This document shows positions 12,192 to 24,534 of a DNA stretch of 64,000 nt, piece after piece. The stretch comes from Lineus longissimus (lineage: Eukaryota; Nemertea; Pilidiophora; Heteronemertea; Lineidae): assembly GCF_910592395.1 (NCBI RefSeq), contig NC_088313.1, positions 8,126,501 through 8,190,500 of the forward strand. The letters run 5' to 3'. Both the position numbers and the translations under genes were made by a program. The notes beneath the pieces were generated by a model. That model made no database searches. It was given only the letters and a program-made list of their open reading frames with translations, and was not told where the DNA came from. Numbering within the stretch: position 1 is the stretch's first letter; each line of letters starts with the position of its first letter.

Positions 12192-14427
12192 TCAATGACC
12201 CTGCTGACGAGAACGGATGACCTCTTGGAAAGGAAAGTCTGTCTGCTCCTTATCTGAAGTGTTTAGTGTCATTAGAGCATTTAGGCTTTCTTCACTGAGG
12301 GAATATCGTCTCTCCGTTTTAGTAAGATTCATTATAGAAAAACCCCGTTCACATTCCACTGTTGTTGGACTGAAGCACAGCAATGTAAGGCAGAACTCAG
12401 CAAATTCCTTCATGTCAGGTATATCTACAAGGTGGCAGAAGAAAATATTGGGGTAAGGGTATTTCTCCATCAGATCATCAAATTCTGAGCTAAACCGGTA
12501 GGTGCGAAACTGCTGTTTCACCTTCTCCATATCAAGACCTCTATTTGCCAGGTATTTGTCAGTGACAGCAGACAAATTGCAATGCTTTAACTGGGGAGAA
12601 GCACGCTTCTCTGGTACAAGAAATGCCAAATTGTTAAGAACGAAAGCCATCTCAGGGAACCTAGTTTGGATGGCTTTACCAGTTTCCTGAACAAAGGCAA
12701 AGCAGTCACTGTGCACCTTCTTGATCTGCGGCTCCGTCATCATCCCATGTGAAAGAAACTGTTCTTTCATCCTGTGGAATTCGGCTGAATGAAATTCCGC
12801 TTCCTGGACGTCTCCAAGGTTTTCACCTTCCAGAAGATCATCCCATCGTTCACGAGGATCCCAAACGATTGGCTCCACGAATTCTCGCATCCTGTCACTG
12901 ATTAGGTTATAGGCCGTATACACAGTATGGCCTTTCTGTTGAAGGGCCTCATTCATCTTGGCCAAGATTTTCAATTCCGGCTGTAAGAAGTGTAAATACA
13001 ACTGAAAGTCCGGACTTGAAACTGCCTCATACAATTGTTCACAGGAATTTCTAAGTTCAGTCCTTTTAGTCATATCATCCATCTCCCTTTTAAAGTAAGT
13101 AGCCACCTCCGAGTACAAACTGACGAATCTGTCAACACACCCCGATAATGATAGCCATCTCACAGCATGGTATCGCACCAACTTGTTGTACTCGTGATCT
13201 TCTTCGGACATTTCTATTATCTCTTCTAGGCCGTCAGCTCGCACATGACTATTTGCGAAGAAATCAAGAACACGCTTGATGGTGTTCTCTACTTTGTTCG
13301 GGATGGATTTTTTAATCCCATCTTTCACTCCGAGCACCTCTTTATGCACTATACAATGTTGAGTAAACAAGCTGGTGTTGTAATTAACCCTCATGAGCCC
13401 TGCAACTCCTCGCCCATGGCTTTGCATTACGGCAGTGCCGTCTGCGCTAAAACAACAGAGTTTTTCTTTGGGTAGCTCCTTGTCCATAATGAATCTGTTA
13501 ACTGCCGTAAACAGATTGTTATGATTGGGTGAACCCTGTATGCGTATTATAGCAAGAAATGACTCGACCATTTTCTTCAGCTCCATGTCAATGTACCTTC
13601 CATACAGGAGAGCCTGACCAAACGATTTCTTGTCCGTGCTTTCATCCATTTGCAACCCCCAGGCAGGAGAGTTCTGAATTCCCTTTATATTATGCCCACT
13701 GAGGAATTCGGCCATATCAAGTACTCTGCGCTTTATCGTGAAGCGGGATTTTGGAAATGATGCAATAACGTCCCGACCAAACACACGGCTGCTGGGATCA
13801 GAATGGGATGCCCAATTAACAATAGACTCAGAACTGCTGAATGAAAAGTTTGACTTGGCGATCAGTAGCCCCAGTCGGTACGACGCAACTGTTTGTTTCT
13901 TGTTTACACCAAATGTCCCCACCATCTTTTCTTTCTGCTGCCTTTTATCCTTCTTGAAATTTTCCGTGTACAACTTCTTTTGCTCATCCGACCAATTTAG
14001 AACTTCTTTGTGTTTATCATTTAAATGTTTCCCTAAGACACTCGATTTTGTTCCCAATTGAACACCGCATTTCTTACACTGACATTTACCGCTGTTCTCT
14101 TTAAATTCCACCAAAAACTTGATCTCCCACTCAGGGTGCCAGTGCCGTTTACAGTCCCCTTTACGACGGCGCTTGCCTTGCGTTGGTTCTGATGCAGCCT
14201 CATCAGGTTCATTGCAAACCGAATTTGTGGGTGTTCGCTGAAGATCATCCATCTCATTCTCAGACATAGGCCTGTCATCATTTTCGCTGTCCTCCTGAGT
14301 TTCCCGCGCTGGTTTTGGAGCCCCGGCATGACAAGAACTTGTGGACGGTATTTCAACTGATTCGGATTCTTCCGTTTGATCGTCCTCTATTACCGGTTGA
14401 GCTGGGTAACTGGGATCAGTGGCACAC
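12192..14427 (-). CDS. hAT-family transposase-like protein (ZNF862-like clade), intact long exon
   Basis: An uninterrupted frame of 691 codons from the ATG at 14267. The frame stays open upstream to a splice acceptor (TTAATTGCAG) at 14428, so an upstream exon probably exists. A C2H2/BED-like finger lies at residues about 64-86 (C64, C67, H81, H86). The acidic residues of the RNase H-like fold are seen in QMDEST (D208) and SADGTAV (D276). The hAT dimerisation region is near the C-terminus (FSPTTVECERGFSIMN). This clade includes host proteins of unknown function as well as mobile copies. An intact frame among many broken elements suggests either a young insertion or a domesticated gene. I did not find convincing 8-bp target duplications, so mobility is open. 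Confidence 0.8.
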
Positions 14428-15686
14428 CTGCAATTAAATGAGGCTTGAGGTCAGGGGCCTACCAGTTTCATTCATTTTCATGGTAAGCCCGGTGTAATAT
14501 GTGAGTGTTTCCGTGTGTGAGTGTTCCCCTAAACTCGGGCCTAGAATGATTGTGTCTCTTTAGCTCTGGCTTCGTTAGTTAACTCATAGGCGAAATATAG
14601 GGGAGACACGTCACTGACACATGAAAACACTGATAGATGTTACACCGGGTATGACAGATTTCTTTATGTTTCAGTTATCAAGCACTAAAAAGCCGCCAGA
14701 GAAACTATTAATTCCCCGTCCCTGTGAACCTGATCATGGATCACGAAAAGAACGTACTTTATGAATCGAACACCCACCTTTTTCACGCCCAAAGGCCGAA
14801 CAATGAATGTTGCTTCGACATCGTCTCGTACAATAGGCCATGTGGTATGCGGAGTGGATTGTAGTGCACATACCTTCTCCCAGATGGCATGCGTCAGAAG
14901 GCTTCCGCGCGCGCGCGCGAAATAGCGCTACTCATGTTTACTGTGGACAGTTGGCGTGGAGCCTGCTGTTTAGATTCCGATGACGGAATCCGATGCCCCA
15001 TTTGAAAAAAATTGATGCCGTTTCTGCGAAAATTTACATTTTCGTGGATTCTGCCAATTTTTCTTCAGATTCCGCCGCGGACTCAGATTCCGCATTTGCT
15101 CACCTCTGCGATTGTTTACCAATAGTCAAATGAAGCCCAGAAAGGCTTCAAGTGAAAAAGACGCCATGGTTTCTGAAACAGAGAAGAGGAAACATAACTA
15201 CTTTGACCAAACATACTTAATCAGAAGCACTAGAATCAACGCTGTTCTGAACAAGTTATAACTTCATGTACATTTTTAAATGTACACGAAGTTATAACTA
15301 AACAATTCTATAACTGCAAATTACTTTCCTAATTACACATAATAACAAAATTACTGTGTTTTACGATTGGTGGTACGCATAGATTTAAATGTCATTTACA
15401 GCCGAGTAGGCCTATGCATCGGATGCCTTGATTACATGTATCTGCATCTACTGTAGACTCCCGTCTGTCCCGCCAGTTGGTAAATTCTATAGATCGGGTA
15501 TATTATACAATAGGGTTGTACTCAGTTAATTGAGCGTGAATAGCACCAGTCTACAATAAGCAGCGGTTAGGCGCTTGGGTTATGATCGCAGGTGTGGTGT
15601 GCACGGATTATAAATGCTCAATTATGCGTTGGATGTAAAGTAGATGTTGCATACTGACTACTGTGATTCGTGCATGTGCTGGTCTT
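14428..15686. other. Non-coding stretch upstream of the hAT gene
   Basis: Probable intron and 5' flank of the hAT gene. It holds a short CG-alternating run (about 14908-14921) and a 22-bp inverted repeat at 15254-15299. No other gene seen. Confidence 0.45.
15254..15299. repeat. 22-bp inverted repeat with almost no loop
   Basis: The arms starting AGTTATAACTTC and ending GAAGTTATAACT pair with one mismatch around a centre at about 15276. The inner arms resemble loxP arms by chance, but the spacer is 12 bp rather than 8. Confidence 0.7.
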
Positions 15687-15892
15687 TGGCTCACCGTAGG
15701 GGAGTCTATACGATACCGCAGTGTCCGTCGTCCGTCGTCGTCGTCGTCGTCGTCGTCGTCCGTCGTATCCTAGTTCAAAAACAGTGGCACGTTTTTTAAC
15801 CGCTAGGCCTATGAACTTAAAGCTTTGTACACATGACCCCCTAGGTCAGATGACCCGTGACACTAAATTTCTGTCCGATCTAATTCTCTACT

Positions 15893-15907
15893 TGGCCACC
15901 AGGGGGC
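15893..15907 (+). promoter_or_regulatory. CTCF-consensus-like 15-mer
   Basis: Exact TGGCCACCAGGGGGC in monomer 1 of copy C. Confidence 0.4.
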
Positions 15908-16494
15908 CAAATGTGGATATCTAAAAAGTGTGATATCTCGCTTATTAGTGACTTGTTTTCGATAAAACTTTTGTGGTAGGTACTCGTAGCAAGGATACAT
16001 CATATATCTTACGGGTTTTTAATTTGATCTACTTTTCAAGGTCGCAGAGGTCAAATGGCGTGAATTGGCCGTTTGAGTGTAACTATGGCACGTTTCTCAA
16101 CCACCAAAGCTATGAGCTTGAAACTTAGTACATATAACCCCCTATATCAGATAACCTCTGGTGCTGAATTTCAGCCTGATCTGATTCTTGACTTTGCCAC
16201 CAGGGGGCCAAAACAGAAAAAGTAAGAAGTGCAATAGCCTGCTTATTAGCAAATTGTTTTTGATGACATTTTTATGGCAGGGACCCCTAGCAAGGTTACC
16301 TCAGATGTTGCACAATTTTTCGGATTTGACCTACTTTTTAAGGTCGCAGAGGTCAAATGGCGTAAATTTGCCGTTTGAGTGTAACTATGGCACGTTTCTC
16401 AACCGCAACAGTTATGAACTTGAAACTTTAAACAAATGACCCCTAGGTCAGTTGACCTTTTACACTGAATTTTGGTTCGGTCTGATTATTGACT

Positions 16495-16509
16495 TGGCCA
16501 CCAGGGGGC
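16495..16509 (+). promoter_or_regulatory. CTCF-consensus-like 15-mer
   Basis: Exact TGGCCACCAGGGGGC in monomer 3 of copy C. The monomer 2 box at 16194-16208 has one mismatch. Confidence 0.4.
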
Positions 16510-17335
16510 CCAAACTCAAAACTCAAAAAGTGTGATTTCTCGCTTATTACTGATTTGTTTTTGATAAAAGTTTCATTGTAGGTACTCCCAGCAAGGATAC
16601 ATCACATATCTTACGGGTTTTTGATTTGACCCACCTTTCAAGTTCACAGAGGTCAAAGTTGAAAACTTTACCGTTCTTGGTACGTTTTGTCGTTGTTCAA
16701 TGTAAAGAGTTTTAATTTTGTGTAATGATGCATCTAAGAAGCCACTATTTGTATGCCAAGTTTCAGCCAGATCGGAATTCAAATATGGCAGAAATTGCAT
16801 GTTTTGTGGGTTTTTCATTGTGCCAATCCAAAGGTCGTGAGTTCAAACCCCGGTCAAGGACGGCCAAAATATTTTTATTTTTCATCTTTTCCTTTTTTCT
16901 TTTCTGAGTTCTATCTTACATTTTCTTCATTTTTTGATTTATTTGGTGCCATAGATTTAATTAGGCGGCCATCTTGGAAATCGTTTTTTGCCGATTGCTG
17001 TAGTGTAACGAGTGATGAAATTGTTATGGTCAGGTGGATGTGTCTACATCACATATCACCCTGGTTTGTTATTTGACCTACCTGTCAGGGTCACTGAGGT
17101 CAAAGTTAAAAATATATTCACCATTGTCATGGAGTGGCACGTTTCTTCACTATTATTTTCACCTGGACTCTACAAGCTTGGAACCACAAGTCTCGGATTC
17201 ACCACTTGGCCAGGGCCGGCTCTGAACTGGTCACAGATGCATGTATAAATTATGAGAGGCCTACATACTGTAGCACTTTCTGTAACTGTCTACTAAAAAT
17301 ACTTACGGTGAGCACAATGGCCCCTGGCCATTTCA

Positions 17336-19236
17336 TTTTTGAATTGGGGGAGTAGGCTCACTGGTGTGTAAAAAGTGGAGGCCTACAGGGTGGCCCAAAG
17401 ATGCTCAAGTATACTTTCACTACCATAAGACTCAAACTGCTGGTACCATGTAGGTTCTTGAATGTAGGATCTTGCAAGGAGAAAAATGTCGATTCGGTCC
17501 ATCCAGTAGTTTTTGTTCTGAGAGTCAATTTTGTGAAGCGAAGTTGGGAGTGATTTCAGCCGTGGTATTTCAAAGAAACTGATCAATCTAGTGGTTGGCC
17601 CATTTAATCCCACGATCTTTGCTTTTGCTCTAAAGCAATTCTCAAACGGTGCTTAAATGCCTTTAAAATATTCCATTTGTAACTGCAATCAGATTGCAGC
17701 AGCAATGAACGTCTGATGGGATTTTGATAACTTGTCCTTTCATTGAACGGAAGGGCCTGGACCTATTGGCATAGCCTACTAAGTAGCCGCGTACTGACAG
17801 GACTATTGTTGCAGATCTGGAATAAATATAAATTTTACATGCATTGATAGTAGGAGGTAATCCATGCATTGTCTTTGAATGGAATGTCCAGAATAGAGAG
17901 ATATATTCCATTTTATGAGATGGTTTGCTTAAACATCCATGAACCATACTGGTGGCACATGTCCAACGGACTCACGGTTTGCTTATAGAGCATACCAAGA
18001 AGCTGAAAATATGGCTTTTCATACATAATAAATAAGAAACAAAACACCGTATTTGAATGAAATACACCCTGAAGTTTATTTTTTAAGTTCCAAATTTGAT
18101 TAGGAGTTTTAAGAGAACAAGAAATGTCGAGAGACAGATGCAGTGCAGTACTTTACATGTCACTGCCTTCAACGACAAAAATGCAGTACAAATACAAAAA
18201 CATACATTTAAAACGGGCTGAAAACACACCCACCTCAACAGTAACATGGACCTTAGCGGTCAATGACCGCAATAATCAAAAGAATGAACATATTATATGA
18301 ATTTTGATAAACCGCATTAGCTGATTCCACCAGAGTGTACATTTCTAAATGTTCATCGCCCTTGTAAAACACTTTTCAACGCCTTTTCTTCGGAATAAAC
18401 AAAGTCTTTATATTCTTCGAGTATTTCTCTTACAAGGGTTAAAATCTATATTGCCTCTAGGGCTTTGCTTTTTTATATATTTCGTGATTTTCTTGATGAT
18501 ATTTCTGGACGACGTCAAATTGGAAGGATTTTGTTGCGGCAAATGCGCGGATGGGTGGTCGTCGTTTGACGAATTCCATGTCTGCCGCTACTAAAACTGT
18601 CTTTACTATCAACTCACTCAGGAGCCGTAATGACCGAAACTTACACTCCGCCCAAATCATCTAGCTATAGATTATTTCAAACCTCGCAGTGGAGGGAATG
18701 TCCAAATTACTCTTAATGTGCCAACTTGGCAACAATGTCCAAATGAATGTTCATTTTTAAGACAAAAGTTTCAAAAAACAAATTTTGAACACAAAGCCAT
18801 AAAAATTGGCAAAAAAATATTAATAAAAATGGAACGGGCATTATTTTGGCCCCTACACAGTTCCATATTCAAAGACTTTATGGAACGGGAATTATTATGG
18901 CCCCTACACAGTTCCATACTTTATGCTGATTGTACGCTAAAGCGCGAAAAAGAACCATAAACCAATAAGCTCATCATCAGACGTTATCAATTTATGGTAT
19001 GATGGATCCAGACAACACCACAAATTTACAACGCCCTTTCCGACATCATTGATGTATGATATCACAATGTAAGGAAGTCATTTTTGACCTGATTCCTTTA
19101 TGATATGAGCTAAGCCCTTTAGACATTATTCATTAATGATATGAAAATGTGAGCTATTGCCTTAAAAACCAAAGAACCACAGTTTAGAGTGGAGACGATA
19201 GCTCAAGCGTCCTATCGCATCCTCAGTCTTGCATAT
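17336..19236. other. Non-coding stretch
   Basis: No gene assigned. A minus-strand 76-codon frame at 17383-17613 has protein-like composition but no recognised homology or splice sites. A 51-bp unit is tandemly duplicated at 18831-18921 (GGAACGGG...CACAGTTCCAT). Confidence 0.4.
18831..18921. repeat. 51-bp tandem repeat, about 1.8 copies
   Basis: The unit starts GGAACGGGCATTATTTTGGC at 18831 and again at 18882 with few changes. Confidence 0.7.
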
Positions 19237-19364
19237 TGTCCAGTGCTAGTGTACTCAAACTTAACGTATGTCCAGAGCTAGTGGACTCAAACCTAACGTC
19301 TGTCCAGTATTAGTGAACTCAAACCTAACGAATGTCCAGTGCTAGTGGACTCAAACCTAACGAA
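19237..19364. repeat. 32-bp tandem repeat, four copies, next to the BEL fragment
   Basis: TGTCCAG...CTAGTG(G/T)ACTCAAACCTAACG starts at 19237, 19269, 19301 and 19333. It abuts the stop codon of the BEL/Pao fragment, so it probably belongs to that element's 3' untranslated region. Confidence 0.75.
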
Positions 19365-19900
19365 TATGAGTCTCCCGTTCTTCTGCGGCTTCCAGTAGGC
19401 AGATCTTGTTGGTTGGTCGCTTGAATGTACCAGTAGCTGTCTTTACAGAAACCTTCCTCACAATGTCATCAGCGTCGGATGGCTCCACAGCAACAATAAT
19501 CCCAAGTGGGTAATGTCCCCGATGAGCTATTTTCATCTCATCGCACAACATCACCAAATCATTCACAGCAAAGTCTCTAATTGGTGTGATGCTTTTCGTC
19601 CTCTCCTGCAGTGATGTCAAGTATTCCACTCGAAATCGTGCCCAAAATGCATTTATGAGTGCTTGCACTTGGCGATACCGATTTCTCACATTCAAGTCTC
19701 TTTCATAGAAGACTCCTGGTGGATGAGCATGAGCTGGTTCAGGGTTGAGAATTTGATTTGGCGTGATTGGTGCTGGATCTCTGGCGCTTGAGCTGTTTGC
19801 ACATAGAGGACGACTATTGTACAAATGTTCACATTCAGCTACAACTGTTGCTAGCTGATCCTCAGTTGTAACTTGTCCCTTGATTACATTCAGCAGCACT
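19357..19900 (-). pseudogene. BEL/Pao retrotransposon: 3' end of integrase and DUF5641
   Basis: The C-terminal portion of a BEL/Pao polyprotein. TTEDQLATVVAECEHLYNSRPL is the end of the integrase core. RYRQVQALINAFWARF and FAVNDLVMLCDEM...HRGHYPLGIIV are the DUF5641 segment that closes BEL/Pao integrases. Homology stops near 19900, where plus-strand gypsy sequence starts. Gag, protease, RT and the start of integrase are missing. The BEL element at 46-49 kb is a separate copy that lacks exactly this 3' half. Confidence 0.8.
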
Positions 19901-19904
19901 CTAG

Positions 19905-20470
19905 GAATACCGATCCAGAATTCAGTTTTTACGGTCAAGTTCGAGAAAACGACGAAAGTGCAAAAACTCATCAGGAAATGTACTACAATCGCAAGCATGG
20001 AGTATGTCCTCTTCCGAACATTGCCCCTGGTAATGTTGTCCGAGTCAAAACTGATCAGGAAAAATTGTGGAAAACGTCTGCTACTGTTATCGACAAACAT
20101 CCGTCTACCCCTCGTTCCTTTATCGTTCAGACCGATTCAGGATCAACTCTCAGGAGATATCGACGACATCTGCAATCTGTACCGGTACCCAATCCGGGTG
20201 TACCGTCATCGCCTTGTCGAAATTTGTCAGAAGTGCCGCCATCTTCTCCGTGTTGAAATCCGTTGACAATGACTCCCGTTGCTGAAAATAACCCTAGTGC
20301 CCCTGTTCCACCCGCAGGAACAGTGATTTCAACTCGCGCGGGTCGTGTAGTCAAACCCGTTCAAAAACTCAACCTCAAGTACAATCACTACATATATCAG
20401 TATAGAACATGTGATTCAAGGTGTGTTCTCAAAATCAGTATTTCTGACACAAGGATTCTAGATAGTGTGT
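19905..20470 (+). pseudogene. Ty3/gypsy fragment: integrase C-terminus and pol tail
   Basis: HQEMYYNRKHGVCPLPNIAPGNVVRVK...LWKTSATVIDKHPSTPRSFIVQT is the post-core region of a gypsy integrase. After an in-frame TGA (20254-20256) the same frame continues to STRAGRVVKPVQKLNL, a typical gypsy pol tail. The upstream two thirds of the element are missing. A polypurine tract and LTR follow in the right order and spacing. Confidence 0.75.
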
Positions 20471-20793
20471 GTGCGTTTTGTGTGTAAAAACTCCACACAA
20501 CGTTTTTTTGTCTGTTTCTTTTACTTTGGAAACGGGATGAGACAGTGTTTGGCCAGAATAATGCCAAGTTTCATTCCAGAGAACTGGGCAGTCTCCCCTG
20601 ATTCTCTATATGTTACTCCAGTTGTGATTTCAAGTTTTTGTGTTTTTGCCGTTTGGCATATTGTAATTTTGCCATGTATGCCACTAATTGCCATTTGTAA
20701 GTTTTGACCATTTGCAAATTTGGACTCTTATGACTCTTATGCATAGACTCTTGGACTATTCAGACTCCTGATAATAGCTGATGTTTCAGCCTT

Positions 20794-20803
20794 AAAGGGG
20801 AGG
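20794..20803 (+). other. Polypurine tract of the gypsy fragment
   Basis: The purine run AAAGGGGAGG lies directly before the TG that opens the LTR. Confidence 0.65.
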
Positions 20804-20949
20804 TGTTATGATATTGGGTCATTCAAGTTAGCCGCCTTGTATAACTTTCTAGTGACATCATCGCTGTTTGCATGATGTGTGTAATACGTCATCGTTTTGG
20901 GCTAATAAACATGGTCATACACGAAATCCTACTTTTCCGGTTTGTAACA
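20804..20949 (+). mobile_element. Short (146-bp) 3' LTR of the gypsy fragment
   Basis: Starts TGTTA and ends TAACA (inverted 5-bp ends), immediately after the polypurine tract. It contains an AATAAA signal at 20904-20909. No 5' LTR copy is present in the window, so the right end is inferred from the TAACA terminus. Confidence 0.65.
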
Positions 20950-21545
20950 AGCTGTGGTTTTGGAGGGGCAAGATTTTCTTCATCCATTGTGCATGTTTCA
21001 TATATTGCAGAGAAATCTGAAAATTACCTTGTGAAAAAGTGTTTGGCATAACTTGTACTTGAAAGGAACGATAAGACGTCCTCTTAGTCTGCACCTATTG
21101 ATCCACAAGCTCTGGCTGAAATACAAAAATTTGAGATTAGAATGAGGAATATCATTTCAGACACAAAATATACCATGTGCTGGCCTACATGATGTGTACT
21201 GCACTGAACATGACATGACAACAATGCTCCACAAATTCAAGTATAGCTGTTATTGACACCAATCAGACAAATGTCAGACTGCAATTACTTGATATCATTC
21301 TTTTCCTGATAGTGATGTCAATGTGTGATGATGGCAGTATTTGATTGAGACAACTCTAGAGCTCTAGGGAAAAAAGAAATCAGTGGGATGGCCATGTTTC
21401 TTACCAACTTTGTCATGTTTGTATCATTGCATTCTATTTCCATCGCCTCTGAGTCTGCCTCACATGATGATGGGCCTGGTACTGGTGATGATGGTGCTGT
21501 AGTGGAATCAGCTGACTCAGTAATTCCAGAACTTGGAAGTAATGT
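20950..21545. other. Non-coding stretch before the full-length gypsy element
   Basis: No gene recognised. A plus-strand open frame here runs into the LTR and MITE and is not credible. Confidence 0.45.
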
Positions 21546-23316
<1,771 letters not shown>

Positions 23317-23330
23317 ACTACCCCCCACTA
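23317..23330 (-). other. Polypurine tract of the gypsy element
   Basis: Reading in element direction, TGGGGGGTAGT directly precedes the TGTAGCGA start of the 3' LTR, as expected for plus-strand priming. The roughly 550 bp between it and the C2H2 ORF is non-coding, A/T-rich leader to the LTR. Confidence 0.75.
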
Positions 23331-23880
23331 AGACTGTACGTCCCGGACAGTATACATTCAAAACACCCAAGACGTCACGTGACGTAACCACATGTTTCTG
23401 TTTCCACGAAGACACCTACACATCCCCGAATATCGTAACCATGCTAACCATGACGCAGTGACTGCAGAGGCAATCAACTCAGATTATCCCATTGTAACAA
23501 ACACCGTAAAATACGAGTCACTTACACTGGAAAATTCTAAATACAGTATATACAGGTACAGCACAAATTTTTACCTAGGTAGACCAATACCTTTAAAAGA
23601 AATTCACTAGCATATATAATTTACAACAGTAACAGTAACAATCACTATAAAAACGCACCAGCCTAGGTCTAGGTCTATACATATACTTACCAATTAAATT
23701 TCCTCCTAGAGAAAACCCTTTTTACAACTATCTAGATATAAAAAATTCAAAACCCTTCAACAATGAAATATATATACAATTAGACTGACAGATATAACTT
23801 ACAGTTAAATATCCTCAAGTATTCTCGGTAAACCTTAATAAATTACAATCTATACAAATTCAACAATATTCGAAATTCCA

Positions 23881-24534
23881 CTATTCCTCCGTAGTCGTTT
23901 GGGTCCGAGCATCCCTCATATGAATATTGTCTCTGAAAACGTACGTACACTGTTCGTTGCAAATCGTTCCATCTGGGTAACTCCATGTCCTGTTTCGATG
24001 TAGAACGTAAGGTCTCTCAAACTCCTTGGACGGCTTGTCCCCTCTAGTCGGTACTAAAGGCAGTTTCTCTCCATCGCCATCTTCATGGCTATCGCTGAGG
24101 CAGCTTGCTTTCCCTAACGCCTCGGCAGGGGTAGTCTTTGGTGCGCACGAGGAGAACTCCTTCTCCACAGGTCGGGACTCATCCCCCTCACCTACATTAC
24201 TGGCCATGGACGATTCCAAAATCAAATCGCCTGGATCTTCGAATTCCTCGCGTACCACAACGGTAAGTTTCTGGGTATTCCCCGACCGAAACTCCTCTTC
24301 GAATTTTGCGAGCTCCTCCGTAGGTTCTGCCGACATATCTCTTGCCAGAGTCTGAGCTCTTCGGTGTCGCTGCTCGTGGAGCCTCAGCTCCACACGTTGA
24401 GTCTTCGGAAACTTCTGCTGGCAATACTGGCAAGATAGTTTGCCCCACTCAGGATGTTCCTCGTCTTTATGCTGCATCAGCTGCGCTCTTGTCGCAAATT
24501 TTCTTTGACATCCGAAACACTTGAACTTCGTCAT
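23881..24534 (-). CDS. Accessory C2H2 zinc-finger protein of the gypsy element
   Basis: An intact frame of 217 codons starts at ATG 24534, 70 nt after the pol stop, in the place where env-bearing elements have env. Residues about 4-56 hold two C2H2 fingers: CFGC...HKDEEH and CQYC...HEQRH. The rest is acidic, Ser/Glu-rich, with a C-terminal Cys-containing segment (SYPDGTICNEQC). There is no signal peptide or membrane segment, so it is not an envelope. It is the only major ORF of the element without a stop or frameshift. Roles such as DNA targeting, transcriptional control or nucleic-acid binding are possible; none is shown. An earlier in-frame start at 24636 would overlap pol and is less likely. 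Confidence 0.75.
   Translation of the reverse strand: MTKFKCFGCQRKFATRAQLMQHKDEEHPEWGKLSCQYCQQKFPKTQRVELRLHEQRHRRAQTLARDMSAEPTEELAKFEEEFRSGNTQKLTVVVREEFEDPGDLILESSMASNVGEGDESRPVEKEFSSCAPKTTPAEALGKASCLSDSHEDGDGEKLPLVPTRGDKPSKEFERPYVLHRNRTWSYPDGTICNEQCTYVFRDNIHMRDARTQTTTEE

Larger units (their letters stand above)
15687..17335 (+). repeat. Dispersed CGT-array repeat, copy C (longer subfamily)
   Basis: Begins TGGCTCACCGTAGGGGAGTC and a CGT array (about 15722-15765), ends GGTGAGCACAATGG...GGCCATTTCA. Internally it has about four monomers of roughly 300 bp with GGCACGTTTCTCAAC, CCACCAGGGGGC and AGGTC(A/G)CAGAGGTCA motifs repeated in step. It is clearly diverged from A and B but shares both ends and the monomer plan. 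The last monomer is the most decayed. Confidence 0.75.

Noticed and set aside
15258-15295. loxP-like site
   Set aside because: The arms match loxP at 11/13 and 12/13 positions but the spacer is 12 bp instead of 8, and there is no recombinase or vector sequence nearby. Treated as a chance inverted repeat.
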